Part shown: positions 17,750-26,500 of the stretch, in pieces
How positions within the stretch are numbered: the first letter of the stretch is position 1
Layout of the letters: each line of letters opens with the position of its first letter
Source: Dokdonia donghaensis DSW-1
GTDB lineage: Bacteria > Bacteroidota > Bacteroidia > Flavobacteriales > Flavobacteriaceae
Length of the DNA: 64,000 nt
Reading direction: 5' to 3'
NCBI RefSeq assembly: GCF_001653755.1
Contig: NZ_CP015125.1
Location: forward strand, 2,489,501 to 2,553,500
Program-made: the position numbers and the translations under genes
The notes under the pieces: generated by a model
The model's database searches: none
What the model was told of the DNA's origin: nothing
The model's input: only the letters and a program-made list of their open reading frames with translations

Positions 17750-18334
17750 ATGAATTTTCTCGCACACATTTACCTTACCGATGGCTTACCTATGGAAACT
17801 ATAGGCAACTTTATGGCAGATGGTATAAAAGGTAAAAAGTACCTCAAGTATAGTGATGATATACAGCGAGGTATACTTGTGCATCGCTGGATAGATAGCT
17901 ACACAGATAGTCACCCTATTGTAAAGCAGAGTACAAAACGTCTGCACGCAAAGTATGGTCACTACTCTGGTGTGATAGTAGATATTATTTATGATCACTT
18001 TCTAGCCAAAAACTGGAACAATTATCACGATACAGCGCTAGATGTGTACATAGATGACTTTTACCAGCTACTACAAGACCATCATCACTTGCTCACGGGT
18101 CGCATACAGAAAATGATGATCCCTATGATGGAGCAAAACTGGCTCCTCAGCTATGCAACTATGGAAGGCATAGGCACTGTGCTTTACAATATGAACATAC
18201 GCACAAAACGCCGTGTAGCGATGGATAAAGCTATAGAAGACCTTGCCGAACATTATGAAGCCTTTGAAGATGAGTTCACACGCTTTTTTAAAGAATTACA
18301 AGCCTTTGTTGCATTAAAACTAGAAGAACTTTAA
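17750..18334 (+). CDS. ACP phosphodiesterase (AcpH-like)
   Basis: A 194-residue HD-like hydrolase expected to remove 4'-phosphopantetheine from acyl-carrier protein. The start MNFLAHIYL is diagnostic of AcpH. It is followed by GNFMADGIKG, GILVHRWIDSYTDSHP and VDIIYDHFLAKNW, which supply the His/Asp metal ligands of the family. I chose the ATG at 17750 because family members begin exactly there; an upstream in-frame start at 17714 adds an unconserved leader. It is divergent from glmM and 28 bp before the gamma-glutamyltransferase gene. Confidence 0.9.
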   Translation: MNFLAHIYLTDGLPMETIGNFMADGIKGKKYLKYSDDIQRGILVHRWIDSYTDSHPIVKQSTKRLHAKYGHYSGVIVDIIYDHFLAKNWNNYHDTALDVYIDDFYQLLQDHHHLLTGRIQKMMIPMMEQNWLLSYATMEGIGTVLYNMNIRTKRRVAMDKAIEDLAEHYEAFEDEFTRFFKELQAFVALKLEEL

Positions 18335-18362
18335 GTTTATCATATAATTACAAATCCAACCT

Positions 18363-20054
18363 ATGAAGTATTTACTCTTACTCTGCATTCCCCTATTATT
18401 TATAAACTGTAAGACAGAAGCACCTGCTCCCGCACCCATACAGGGACTCATTGCTCAGGAGGCTATGGTCGTTTCGGCGAGAGAGGAGGCTTCACGCATA
18501 GGCGTTGAGATTATGAGGCAAGGTGGTAACGTTTTTGACGCAATGATTGCTACAGATATGGCGCTCAATGTGACATACCCGTTTGCCGGTAGTCTAGGTG
18601 GTGGTGGTTTTCTAGTATACCGAACTAAAGATGGAGATATAGGAGCGCTAGACTATCGCGAGATGGCACCCGGTGCGGCTACAAGTGATATGTACCTAGA
18701 TGAAGACGGTAACGTGATACCAGGTTTAAGTACAGAGGGAAGTCTCGCTGTGGGTGTGCCAGGTGGTCTTGCAGGTATGTTTGCCGTGCACGAGAAGTTT
18801 GGCTCACTACCTATGGAGACCATTCTCAAGCCCGTAATAGACCTTGCTCGCAATGGGTATGTGATTACAGAAAAACAAACAGGAAGGTTTGGCGCTTTAC
18901 AAGATAAATTTAAAGAGCTTAACGGAGATAGTATTATATATGTAAACGCTTTCGTGAAAGCGGACACCCTTAAAAACGAAGCCCTCGCACAAACACTAGA
19001 GCGCATTGTAGCAAATGGTAAAGACGAGTTTTACAAAGGTGAGACGGGCCAAAAACTGGTAGCCTTCTTACAATCTAAAGGTGGGATCATCACAATGGAA
19101 GATCTTGCGGCATACGAAGCAAAGTGGCGCACGCCGGTAACCTTTGAGTATGATAACTTAAAAATGATTTCTATGAGTCCGCCTAGTTCTGGTGGGGTTT
19201 GTTTATCACAAATTATGCAAATGATAGAACCGTATGACATCTCACAATATGGTCACAACAGTGTGGAGAGTATACAACTACTTACAGAAGCAGAGCGTCG
19301 CGCGTATGCAGATAGAAGTTTTTACCTAGGAGATCCAGATTTTGTAAACATCCCTATAGACACACTCATCTCTGATGTGTATGCAAAAAACAGAATGGAA
19401 ACCTTCTCTTGGGACACCGCTACAAAGTCTAGCGATATGACACACGGTGCCTTGCCAGGTTATGAGAGTATGGAAACAACGCACTACAGCGCGGTAGATC
19501 AGTATGGTAATGCCATTGCAGTAACGACCACGCTTAACGGTGCTTATGGATCTAAGTTATATGCGAGTGACATAGGCTTCTTTTTAAACAATGAGATGGA
19601 TGACTTCTCTAGTAAACCTGGAGTACCTAATATGTTTGGCCTCATAGGCGCCGAGGCAAATAAAATTGAGCCAGGCAAGCGTATGCTGTCTAGTATGACT
19701 CCTACCCTAGTAGAAAAAGATGGCGAGTTCTGGATGACCGTAGGTACTCCTGGAGGATCTACCATTATTACCTCTGTGTTACAAACGGTGCTTAACGTAC
19801 ACGAGTTTGGGATGACTATGCAGGAGGCGGTAAACGCACCACGTTTTCACCACCAGTGGTTACCAGATGTGGTATTATTTGAGCCTAACAGCTTTGATCC
19901 AGCCATCATAAGCGGACTGCAAGAAAAGGGTTATGAAACCAACGAGGAGCGCTCTCCCGTAATAGGCAAAGTAGATGGTATTTTAGTCCTCCCTAATGGC
20001 ACACTAGAAGGCGGCGCAGATAGACGTGGTGATGATACTGCAGTAGGGTTTTAG
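18363..20054 (+). CDS. ggt: Gamma-glutamyltransferase (lipoprotein)
   Basis: A 563-residue N-terminal-nucleophile hydrolase that cleaves gamma-glutamyl bonds, for example in glutathione, outside the cytoplasm. The signal sequence ends in a lipobox (LLFINC), so the mature protein is a lipoprotein. The autoprocessing site and catalytic Thr lie in METTHYSAVDQYGNAIAVTT (near residue 375), with downstream GGSTIITSVLQTVLNV and PRFHHQWLPD as in GGTs. Processing should give a large and a small subunit. Residues 195-200 (NAFVKA) derive from a palindrome copy with one mismatch. Confidence 0.95.
   Translation: MKYLLLLCIPLLFINCKTEAPAPAPIQGLIAQEAMVVSAREEASRIGVEIMRQGGNVFDAMIATDMALNVTYPFAGSLGGGGFLVYRTKDGDIGALDYREMAPGAATSDMYLDEDGNVIPGLSTEGSLAVGVPGGLAGMFAVHEKFGSLPMETILKPVIDLARNGYVITEKQTGRFGALQDKFKELNGDSIIYVNAFVKADTLKNEALAQTLERIVANGKDEFYKGETGQKLVAFLQSKGGIITMEDLAAYEAKWRTPVTFEYDNLKMISMSPPSSGGVCLSQIMQMIEPYDISQYGHNSVESIQLLTEAERRAYADRSFYLGDPDFVNIPIDTLISDVYAKNRMETFSWDTATKSSDMTHGALPGYESMETTHYSAVDQYGNAIAVTTTLNGAYGSKLYASDIGFFLNNEMDDFSSKPGVPNMFGLIGAEANKIEPGKRMLSSMTPTLVEKDGEFWMTVGTPGGSTIITSVLQTVLNVHEFGMTMQEAVNAPRFHHQWLPDVVLFEPNSFDPAIISGLQEKGYETNEERSPVIGKVDGILVLPNGTLEGGADRRGDDTAVGF
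18947..18962. repeat. Dispersed palindrome variant in ggt
   Basis: CGCTTTCGTGAAAGCG, one mismatch, read as N-A-F-V-K-A. Confidence 0.85.
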
Positions 20055-20367
20055 AGGGTTTCTAGGCTTTATCTAAAAATGAACATAACAGAAAAGCCAT
20101 AGCAATCATACAATCTAACTAGATGTTTATCTATATTTTACGCTTTCGCGAAAGTATTGTATCTCCCAAATAAGGGGATATTTAAACCATCAACTGAAAA
20201 ACAAAAAAATAGGCGCTACCGCAAAATACCGTACTCGCCTTAATTATTAGCTAGTTGAGAACAATTTTATAGAGTCACGATTTATATTCAAATTCTCTAA
20301 TAAATGCAGTCAATAAAATACATTAACTTTCAAAGAAGTTATATTTTTGAATTTGATAAAATATATT
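20055..20367. other. Intergenic region ggt / AT-rich island
   Basis: About 310 bp without a gene. It holds a palindrome copy with a degraded right end (20139-20156) and a TATTTTTG box at 20342-20349 that could be the -7 element of the next gene. No clear terminator for ggt is visible. Confidence 0.5.
20139..20156. repeat. Dispersed palindrome, right end degraded
   Basis: TACGCTTTCGCGAAAGTA, intergenic, two mismatches in the last core positions. Confidence 0.8.
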
Positions 20368-20712
20368 ATGACTTATCCGAATATTGTAATACTTAATTTT
20401 GACCTAGGAATAAGAGCAAATTATGACGACTTATATAGGTTTTTAGATAGCTATGAAGCGATGGATTGTGGCAATTCAAATGCAGTTTTTATTTATCCTT
20501 TTAAAGGGGGAGATTTGAGTTACGAAGATAAGTTCGAACAAGTAAAGAAGGAATTAGAAAGGACCGCAGAATTTAGTAAAAACGATAGGATTTATGTGAT
20601 TGTGCACAATAACGATGGTGTTGCTAAAGGTAAATTTTTATTTGGTCAAAGAAAAACACCAATTTGGGATGGGTATGCAGTTAAAGAAGAAGATGATAAT
20701 TTACCATTCTAA
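20368..20712 (+). CDS. Small hypothetical protein, possible Cas2/VapD-like fold
   Basis: A 114-residue protein from the ATG at 20368 (MTYPNIVILNFDLG); an upstream TTG would add seven residues. I do not recognise a named family. Predicted order is beta (NIVILNFDLG), helix (YDDLYRFLDSYEA), beta (NAVFIYPF), helix (EDKFEQVKKELERTAE), beta (DRIYVIVHNN), then GKFLFG. That beta-alpha-beta pattern with FDL at the first strand end resembles the small Cas2/VapD/SinR-like ferredoxin fold. The DNA is much more AT-rich than ggt. Its stop codon is 2 bp before the PIN gene, so it may be the partner or antitoxin of that nuclease. The fold assignment is inference. Confidence 0.6.
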   Translation: MTYPNIVILNFDLGIRANYDDLYRFLDSYEAMDCGNSNAVFIYPFKGGDLSYEDKFEQVKKELERTAEFSKNDRIYVIVHNNDGVAKGKFLFGQRKTPIWDGYAVKEEDDNLPF

Positions 20713-20714
20713 AA

Positions 20715-21140
20715 ATGAAAACTATAATTTTAGATACAGGATATTGGATTGCATTATTTAGTCCAGAAAAAGAGAAAGAAAAACAAAAAACTGTAGAAGA
20801 AGTTACAAGACTTATTGACGAAAATAATTATAGTATTTTAATTCCTTTTCCAACATTGTATGAGTTTATGAATTCTAAACTCTCAAGGAAAAGAGATAAA
20901 ATCAACTTAATCAATGAATTGTCAAAAAGCAAGTATAAAAAAATTTACGATGATGATTACAGAGATAAAGCTTTAAAAAAATTTTCAGACCAATTTTCTT
21001 ACTCAATTTCAGACATAAGTTTAGTTGATGAAGTGATAAAAGAAATGATAGAGGATGAAAAATTGAGAACAGATTCAATTGTCACTTTTGATGAAGCATT
21101 AAGAAACTATGCCTTATCGATGAGCCTTGAGGTAATATAA
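20715..21140 (+). CDS. PIN domain ribonuclease-like protein
   Basis: A 141-residue PIN-fold protein, the class used as VapC-type toxins that cleave RNA with Mg2+. Acidic residues sit where expected: Asp in the N-terminal strand ILDTGYW (residue 7), Glu in PTLYEFMN (near 49), Asp/Glu in SISDISLVDEVI (near 95-101) and Asp in VTFDEAL (near 121). Sampled 60-base lines are only about 20-32% G+C, against about 50% in ggt, suggesting recent acquisition. It forms a tight operon with the preceding small gene, which is unlike the usual VapB antitoxins. Confidence 0.8.
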   Translation: MKTIILDTGYWIALFSPEKEKEKQKTVEEVTRLIDENNYSILIPFPTLYEFMNSKLSRKRDKINLINELSKSKYKKIYDDDYRDKALKKFSDQFSYSISDISLVDEVIKEMIEDEKLRTDSIVTFDEALRNYALSMSLEVI

Positions 21141-21253
21141 CCACAGCTTAGATAATAAACTAAGTTAAAAATAAGATAACTCCAGTCAAGCTCTGTATGA
21201 ATTTACAAACTCATCTCATCCTTTCCTTTTCTTCACTCTTTTTTCCTGTTTCA

Positions 21254-21271
21254 CATTTTCGCGAAAGCGTA
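21254..21271. repeat. Dispersed palindrome, left end degraded
   Basis: CATTTTCGCGAAAGCGTA, intergenic. The same variant occurs at 30903. Confidence 0.8.
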
Positions 21272-21352
21272 GTTTATCAAATACCACCTACAACAAACCC
21301 ATATCAAAACCGTTACTGGACTTAACACTTGGGCGCTGTAAACATTAACAGT

Positions 21353-21388
21353 TTGGGATGGAATTAACAGTAATACTAGCTATCTTTG
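21353..21388 (+). promoter_or_regulatory. Putative promoter of the serine hydrolase/NTT operon
   Basis: TTG at 21353 and TATCTTTG at 21381-21388, spacer 25 bp (longer than the ideal 19-20). The start codon is 47 bp downstream of the -7 box. Confidence 0.4.
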
Positions 21389-21435
21389 GCAGCCTTTTTG
21401 TATACTTAGGTTGAACTATAAATACATAGAATTTT

Positions 21436-22332
21436 ATGAAATATATCACGCTTATAGTGTGCGTTATAATGTCTTCTGTACTTAGTGCTCAGGAGCTTCC
21501 TATACAGATGGACTCTGTAGAGCCTCTTGAGACTCATACGAGTCCTATATTGAGAGAGCTTTTAATACAAGAGATTAATAAAAACTCAAAATGGAAAAAT
21601 CTAGTGAAGTCTAATAGAATGTCTGTAGGCGTTGTAGATATGTCTAACTTAGAGAATATAGAATATGCTGGTATCAATGATGAGTTTATGATGTATGCCG
21701 CAAGTTTACCTAAGATTGCCATACTTCTTGCAGCAATGGATGCTATAGAAAATGGCGAACTACAAGACTCAAAAGAGATACGCAAGGATATGCGACTTAT
21801 GATAAGTAAGTCTAATAATGCGGCTTCTACTCGTATGATAGACCGTGTGGGCTATGATAAAATAGAACAAGTACTGCGCAGTGACCAGCTCAAACTGTAT
21901 GATGAAGAAGTAGGCGGTGGTTTATGGGTAGGAAAGAGATATGCCGCTGGCGGAAAACGTAACCCAGACCCTATGAAGGGACTTAGTCACGCAGCTACAG
22001 CTAGACAGGTATGTAGTTTTTACTACCAGCTTGCAATGGGTAACCTAGTAAGTACAGAAAAGTCTGAAGAGATGCTGGATATTATGAAAGACCCGGCGCT
22101 ACACCACAAATTTGTAAACACGCTAGATAAAATTGCTCCTAAGGCAGATATCTACAGGAAGTCTGGATCGTGGAAGAATTGGCACTCTGACTCTGTACTG
22201 GTATGGGGACCTGAGCGCAAGTATATACTAGTGGCTCTTATAGAAGATGCACAGGGTGAGCAAATTGTAAGAGATTTAGTAATTCCTTTAGAAAAAGCAA
22301 TGAAAAAATCACGAGCTTTAGCCTATAATTAG
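21436..22332 (+). CDS. Exported SxxK serine hydrolase (class A beta-lactamase fold)
   Basis: A 298-residue secreted protein with signal peptide MKYITLIVCVIMSSVLSAQ. The three penicillin-interacting motifs are present: SLPK (nucleophile Ser near residue 89), SNN (near 125) and KSG (near 240, in YRKSGSWKNW). The Glu166 loop of true beta-lactamases is not evident, so a beta-lactamase-related hydrolase or peptidase is more likely than antibiotic resistance. The lead-in VGVVDMSNLENIEYAG resembles AVLDMTNPDSLKYAA in the 25253-26500 protein, indicating paralogy. It precedes the NTT/HEAT gene by 24 bp, likely an operon. Confidence 0.87.
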   Translation: MKYITLIVCVIMSSVLSAQELPIQMDSVEPLETHTSPILRELLIQEINKNSKWKNLVKSNRMSVGVVDMSNLENIEYAGINDEFMMYAASLPKIAILLAAMDAIENGELQDSKEIRKDMRLMISKSNNAASTRMIDRVGYDKIEQVLRSDQLKLYDEEVGGGLWVGKRYAAGGKRNPDPMKGLSHAATARQVCSFYYQLAMGNLVSTEKSEEMLDIMKDPALHHKFVNTLDKIAPKADIYRKSGSWKNWHSDSVLVWGPERKYILVALIEDAQGEQIVRDLVIPLEKAMKKSRALAYN

Positions 22333-22356
22333 GGAACCTCATTATAAACGCAATAA

Positions 22357-25200
22357 ATGCTTAAAAGTCTTTACAAGAAAGCCTTTGATATAAGAGATGG
22401 TGAGATCACCATCTCTTTTTTTATGCAGCTGTACATCTTTCTGGTGATTACAGTGCTACTTATTGTAAAGCCTACTGTAAACGCATTATTTCTATCTGCT
22501 CTTGGTGCAGAGCGATTACCTTACGGGTATCTTCTTGTTGCGGCGGTGGCTATTTTAAGTTCTTACTTCTATAACAAAGCTCTAAAACGATATTCTTTTA
22601 AAAAGGTCGCTACGATAACCTTATGCGCTTTTGGCTTCTTTTTTATATTGCTTTCTGTCGCCTTGCATTATAAATTTCTTGAGGTCTGGCTACTTTACTA
22701 TTACTACGTTCTCATATCCTTGTTTGCCGTGGTGGTTACCTCACAATTCTGGATACTAGCAAATATGGTTTACAATGCGAGAGAGGCAAAGAGACTCTTT
22801 GGTTTTATAGGTTCTGGCGCTATTGCTGGTGGAATTTTTGGTGGGTACTTAACGACCTTGATTTCGGCGGCTTTTGGGAATAAAACGTCTATTCTTATCG
22901 CAGGGATTCTCATTTTATGCTGTGTGCCTATACTCTACCGTATTTGGAATTTAAGGTTACGCACGCTTTCTATGTACACGAGAAAGAAAGAGATACACCA
23001 AGTGTCTAACCCAGATCGTAATGCTTTTCAAATCATCTTAAAATCTAAGCATTTACTGTATTTGGCATCTATAATCGGGATAAGTGTGCTGGTGGCAAAG
23101 CTGGTTGATTTTCAATTTAGTGATTTTGCGCACAAGGCCATTCCAGACTCAGATGAGCTTGCTTCTTTTTTAGGGTTTTGGTTCTCATCCTTTAATGTAG
23201 TGGCTTTACTCATACAGCTTTTTGTTACCAATAGAGTATTGAGCTATCTAGGGGTAACCTCAACAATGCTTATACTACCACTAGGTATTGCTTTAGGTTC
23301 TCTCCTATTTCTTACAGTTCCTGAGCTTTGGGTGCTTATTATCATAAAAGGGTTAGACGGTAGTTTTAAGCAGTCTATAAATAAAGCAGCTGCAGAGCTA
23401 TCTATCTTACCCATACCATACGCTATAAAGAACCAAGCAAAGTCGTTTATAGATATTGTGGTAGACAGTGTAGCCACAGGTATTGCTGGTTTTCTGCTCA
23501 TTTTTGTGATCAAGGGTATGGAACTTGACACCAAGTTTGTGACCATTCTTACTATCTTCTTCTTGTTTATATGGCTCTTGTTAATCTACAAGCTTAGAGA
23601 TGCCTACTTCGACTCTTTTAGATCTAACCTCAAGAGTTTACTGCTCACTAAAGATGAGTCCAAACGAAACTTCAGAAAAGAACGTACTATCGCTACTGCA
23701 AGACATATTTTACAAAATGGTGAAGAAAGCGAGATTCTCACTCTATTATCAAGATTATCATCGGCTAGGCTTAATCCCTTAAAAAAGCAAATAGTAGCAC
23801 TTTTAGACCATCCTTCTAATGCTATAAAAATAGCGGCTATTGAGGAATTATATTATTATAAAGAAGGTACTGCATTACATAAAATCAAAGCCCTGCTTCA
23901 CACTAGCGACAGCGCACTTATTATAGCCACATTACAGTATTTACTTCATCACACTAAAATAGACGATCAAGAATTATTTACAACCTATCTAGATCATCCA
24001 GAAAAGCCCATTGCAAATGCTGCGCTGTTATGCCTGGCACAAGATGCTCGCCTCAATACAAATCTTGGAAAGCAGTTTAATTTAAGAGACCGTATCGCTA
24101 CTCAAATAGAACGGCTAGGCACACCAGAAGGACTAGAAAATGTTGCCAAAACTTCTGACCTGCTTCTTAGCATTGCCTACTCTGGACTTAACGAGTTTTA
24201 CTACTTTATCTCTATTCATTTTAGTAATAAAAATAAAAAGGTAGCAAAGAAAGCTATTGAAGCTGCAGGTATTACCACAGACCCGCTCTTTGTTGGGAAT
24301 CTCCTCCAGTTTCTAGAAAATAAAAAACTTCGTAAAGCAGCCATAAAAAGTCTTACTCAATATGGGCCCGAGATTACAAAAACGCTTCTCAGGCTAGAAA
24401 ATGAAGATGCTTTTAGTCTAGACATCAAAAGAAATCTTCCTAAGGTGATCGCAACATTTAACTCTCAAAATGCGGTAAAAATCTTATTCAAATTTTTAGG
24501 TAGTAACAACCTCATCGTACGTAAAAATGCCTCAAAGTCATTACTAAAACTAAGTAGTAAAAACCCGTCACTTACCATAGATAAGCGCAAAATCTCTAGA
24601 TACATACTACTAGAGAGCGACTATTACAAAAACACGCTTAATGCCCTTGCTACCTTCACAAAGCTTGTAAACAATTCGCCAGCAGACTCCCAAGAAGGTG
24701 CTAAAGAAACTGAGATTTTACTAGCCCGTGAAGCCATAGTACTTATTTTAAGAGAACAAGTAGATCAAAGTCTATATAGCATTTTTACACTATTAAGCAT
24801 ACGCTATAACAGAGAAGATATAAGTGCGGCATTTTTGGGTATTAAAAGTAACGATGATACAGCGAGAATCAATGCCATTGAGTTTCTAGACAACCTCTTA
24901 CATATCAAACTTAAAAATAAGATCCTGCCATTGCTTGAAGTGCATATTATTGACACAGATGTAAATAATCTACATTCTCAAGAAATGGTAGAACAAACAG
25001 AATTTGATGCCGTGCGAAGCCTTATTCGTAATCGCAGCAGACAGATGAACATCGCTATGCTCCACCTCATTGAGATACTAGAAGACACGAAGTATATTGC
25101 CATTACTCAATCTTTTACAAAGCATAAAAACACAAACATTGCAAAGCTTGCTACGCGTGTATCTACAAGTTTACAACGCGTAAAACAGCAACAAAAGTAA
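22357..25200 (+). CDS. NTT/MFS-type transporter with C-terminal HEAT-repeat domain
   Basis: A 947-residue fusion. Residues about 15-430 are a polytopic domain with roughly twelve membrane segments that resembles the ATP:ADP antiporter (NTT) branch of the MFS, with phrases such as VKPTVNALFLSALGAERLPYGYLL, REAKRLFGFIGSGAIAGGIFGG and IIKGLDGSFKQSINKAAAELSILPIP. Residues about 440-947 are helical HEAT-like repeats (for example LDHPSNAIKIAAIEELYYYKE and FLGSNNLIVRKNASKSLLKL), presumably a cytosolic scaffold. Transport of nucleotides is inferred only from the family. It follows the serine hydrolase gene and ends at a strong terminator. Confidence 0.85.
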   Translation: MLKSLYKKAFDIRDGEITISFFMQLYIFLVITVLLIVKPTVNALFLSALGAERLPYGYLLVAAVAILSSYFYNKALKRYSFKKVATITLCAFGFFFILLSVALHYKFLEVWLLYYYYVLISLFAVVVTSQFWILANMVYNAREAKRLFGFIGSGAIAGGIFGGYLTTLISAAFGNKTSILIAGILILCCVPILYRIWNLRLRTLSMYTRKKEIHQVSNPDRNAFQIILKSKHLLYLASIIGISVLVAKLVDFQFSDFAHKAIPDSDELASFLGFWFSSFNVVALLIQLFVTNRVLSYLGVTSTMLILPLGIALGSLLFLTVPELWVLIIIKGLDGSFKQSINKAAAELSILPIPYAIKNQAKSFIDIVVDSVATGIAGFLLIFVIKGMELDTKFVTILTIFFLFIWLLLIYKLRDAYFDSFRSNLKSLLLTKDESKRNFRKERTIATARHILQNGEESEILTLLSRLSSARLNPLKKQIVALLDHPSNAIKIAAIEELYYYKEGTALHKIKALLHTSDSALIIATLQYLLHHTKIDDQELFTTYLDHPEKPIANAALLCLAQDARLNTNLGKQFNLRDRIATQIERLGTPEGLENVAKTSDLLLSIAYSGLNEFYYFISIHFSNKNKKVAKKAIEAAGITTDPLFVGNLLQFLENKKLRKAAIKSLTQYGPEITKTLLRLENEDAFSLDIKRNLPKVIATFNSQNAVKILFKFLGSNNLIVRKNASKSLLKLSSKNPSLTIDKRKISRYILLESDYYKNTLNALATFTKLVNNSPADSQEGAKETEILLAREAIVLILREQVDQSLYSIFTLLSIRYNREDISAAFLGIKSNDDTARINAIEFLDNLLHIKLKNKILPLLEVHIIDTDVNNLHSQEMVEQTEFDAVRSLIRNRSRQMNIAMLHLIEILEDTKYIAITQSFTKHKNTNIAKLATRVSTSLQRVKQQQK

Positions 25201-25202
25201 AA

Positions 25203-25235
25203 CGCCTTCTAGTACTAACTAGAAGGCGCTTTAAT
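25203..25235. terminator. Bidirectional terminator between convergent genes
   Basis: CGCCTTCTAGT-ACTA-ACTAGAAGGCG, a perfect 11-bp stem with T-rich sequence on both exits. It separates the NTT/HEAT gene from the converging serine hydrolase gene. Confidence 0.85.
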
Positions 25236-25252
25236 AGAACTGTAAATGATTT

Positions 25253-26500
25253 TTATGTGGGATTGACAACCTCATCAATACTACTTGCTAGGTACATATG
25301 CGCACCTGCCGAGTTTTTATTAAGTACATTAGTCATTAGGCATACAATGTATTTTTTGCCATTAGGCTGCTCTACAATAATCACTGAGTTCATATAGTTG
25401 AATACATTACCTGCGTAGTCGCTACAGTTAGGATTTTTCTCGCGATCACATTTATAAAACGAGCCAGACTTAAAGTACACCGCCGCATCATCTAGTCTAT
25501 TAGAGTGTGCATAACGTATACGTCTGTCTGTCATATATAATAATCGCTTCATCTCAAGCGAGCTTTCTTCATCTATTACATTTCCTTGCTCTAGGGCTAC
25601 TAGAAATTTCATAAGTCCTTTAGGAGTTCCTATACTTCCACCTTCACGACCTACGTACTTACCAGCAGGACGCGTAAACATCCCTCCTAGTCTCCAGTCG
25701 TCTTCTGTAATTCCTAGATCTCTTAATGGCTGATTCACCACTCGGTTTGCTTGACTCGTTAGAGAGTCTCTATCGGTCTCTACAAAGTAATTTTCTGCTT
25801 CTTCTTCTGTGAGGTCTGCATAATTTCGTCCAAAGGCGTCTAGCAGCATTGTCTCTCTATACAGCACACTCGCAGCTCCGTTATTACTCACAGAGACCAT
25901 ATGATCTGCCCACTCATACAGCGAGAACTCATCACTAGCAACCACTTGTCGCTTTGTTAACTTATCACTGTCTATATCATACACAGGTATCGTGTGGTGA
26001 TCTCCTGTTCCCCAGTATCGAGCCTTCACTCGTTTATTACACATAAGCCCCGTACGCAACTCAAAGTTATCTGGATATACCTCTGCAAGCTCTGTAAAGA
26101 AACCGTTTAGGACAGCAATTTTACCTACACTTCCAGGCTGGTACCCTACATTTTCTCTGTGAGCCGCATATTTTAAACTATCTGGATTAGTCATATCAAG
26201 TACCGCAAGTGAGTAGTTGCCGCCAGGTGTAATTCTCGCAATCTTTCTGGCAAAATCATTGTCTTCTACTAGTATTGCTCCAAGAGAATCACGCTTTCGC
26301 GAAAGCAAATTGAGCTTGATATCCTCTAGCTTTAAATAAGCGCCATTAGGAATACGCTTGTTTGCAATACTATCCATCTCCATTTTCTGAAGTCGGTACA
26401 GTCGTTTTATACCCGTCGTATCATAGCCGTCTATAGGATAAAGCATCGCTACAAATAAAGTCGATAAAGCGATGAATGTTAGTGTGATATATGTTTTCAT
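25253..26500 (-). CDS. Exported SxxK serine hydrolase, paralogue
   Basis: A 415-residue protein with an N-terminal signal or anchor (ITLTFIALSTLFVAMLYP). Motifs: SVGK (in YQPGSVGKIAVLNG, near residue 125), SNN (in MVSVSNNGAAS, near 205) and KSG (in VYFKSGSFYKC, near 345). It is larger than the paralogue at 21436-22332 because of an N-terminal extension and a mid-domain insert. Residues about 66-71 (LLSRKR) come from a palindrome copy read in the third frame. Its ATG overlaps the stop codon of the dikinase-like gene (TAATG), so the two are translationally coupled. The substrate is unknown. Confidence 0.87.
   Translation of the reverse strand: MKTYITLTFIALSTLFVAMLYPIDGYDTTGIKRLYRLQKMEMDSIANKRIPNGAYLKLEDIKLNLLSRKRDSLGAILVEDNDFARKIARITPGGNYSLAVLDMTNPDSLKYAAHRENVGYQPGSVGKIAVLNGFFTELAEVYPDNFELRTGLMCNKRVKARYWGTGDHHTIPVYDIDSDKLTKRQVVASDEFSLYEWADHMVSVSNNGAASVLYRETMLLDAFGRNYADLTEEEAENYFVETDRDSLTSQANRVVNQPLRDLGITEDDWRLGGMFTRPAGKYVGREGGSIGTPKGLMKFLVALEQGNVIDEESSLEMKRLLYMTDRRIRYAHSNRLDDAAVYFKSGSFYKCDREKNPNCSDYAGNVFNYMNSVIIVEQPNGKKYIVCLMTNVLNKNSAGAHMYLASSIDEVVNPT
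26292..26307. repeat. Dispersed palindrome variant in serine hydrolase gene
   Basis: CGCTTTCGCGAAAGCA, one mismatch, read on the minus strand as L-L-S-R-K-R. Confidence 0.85.

Noticed and set aside
20139..21271. The two palindromes flanking the AT-rich PIN island as attachment sites
   Set aside because: The same motif occurs every few kilobases without islands, so the flanking is probably coincidental.
21436..22332. Antibiotic-resistance beta-lactamase
   Set aside because: SxxK, SNN and KSG are shared by many serine hydrolases; the general-base loop typical of class A enzymes is not recognisable.
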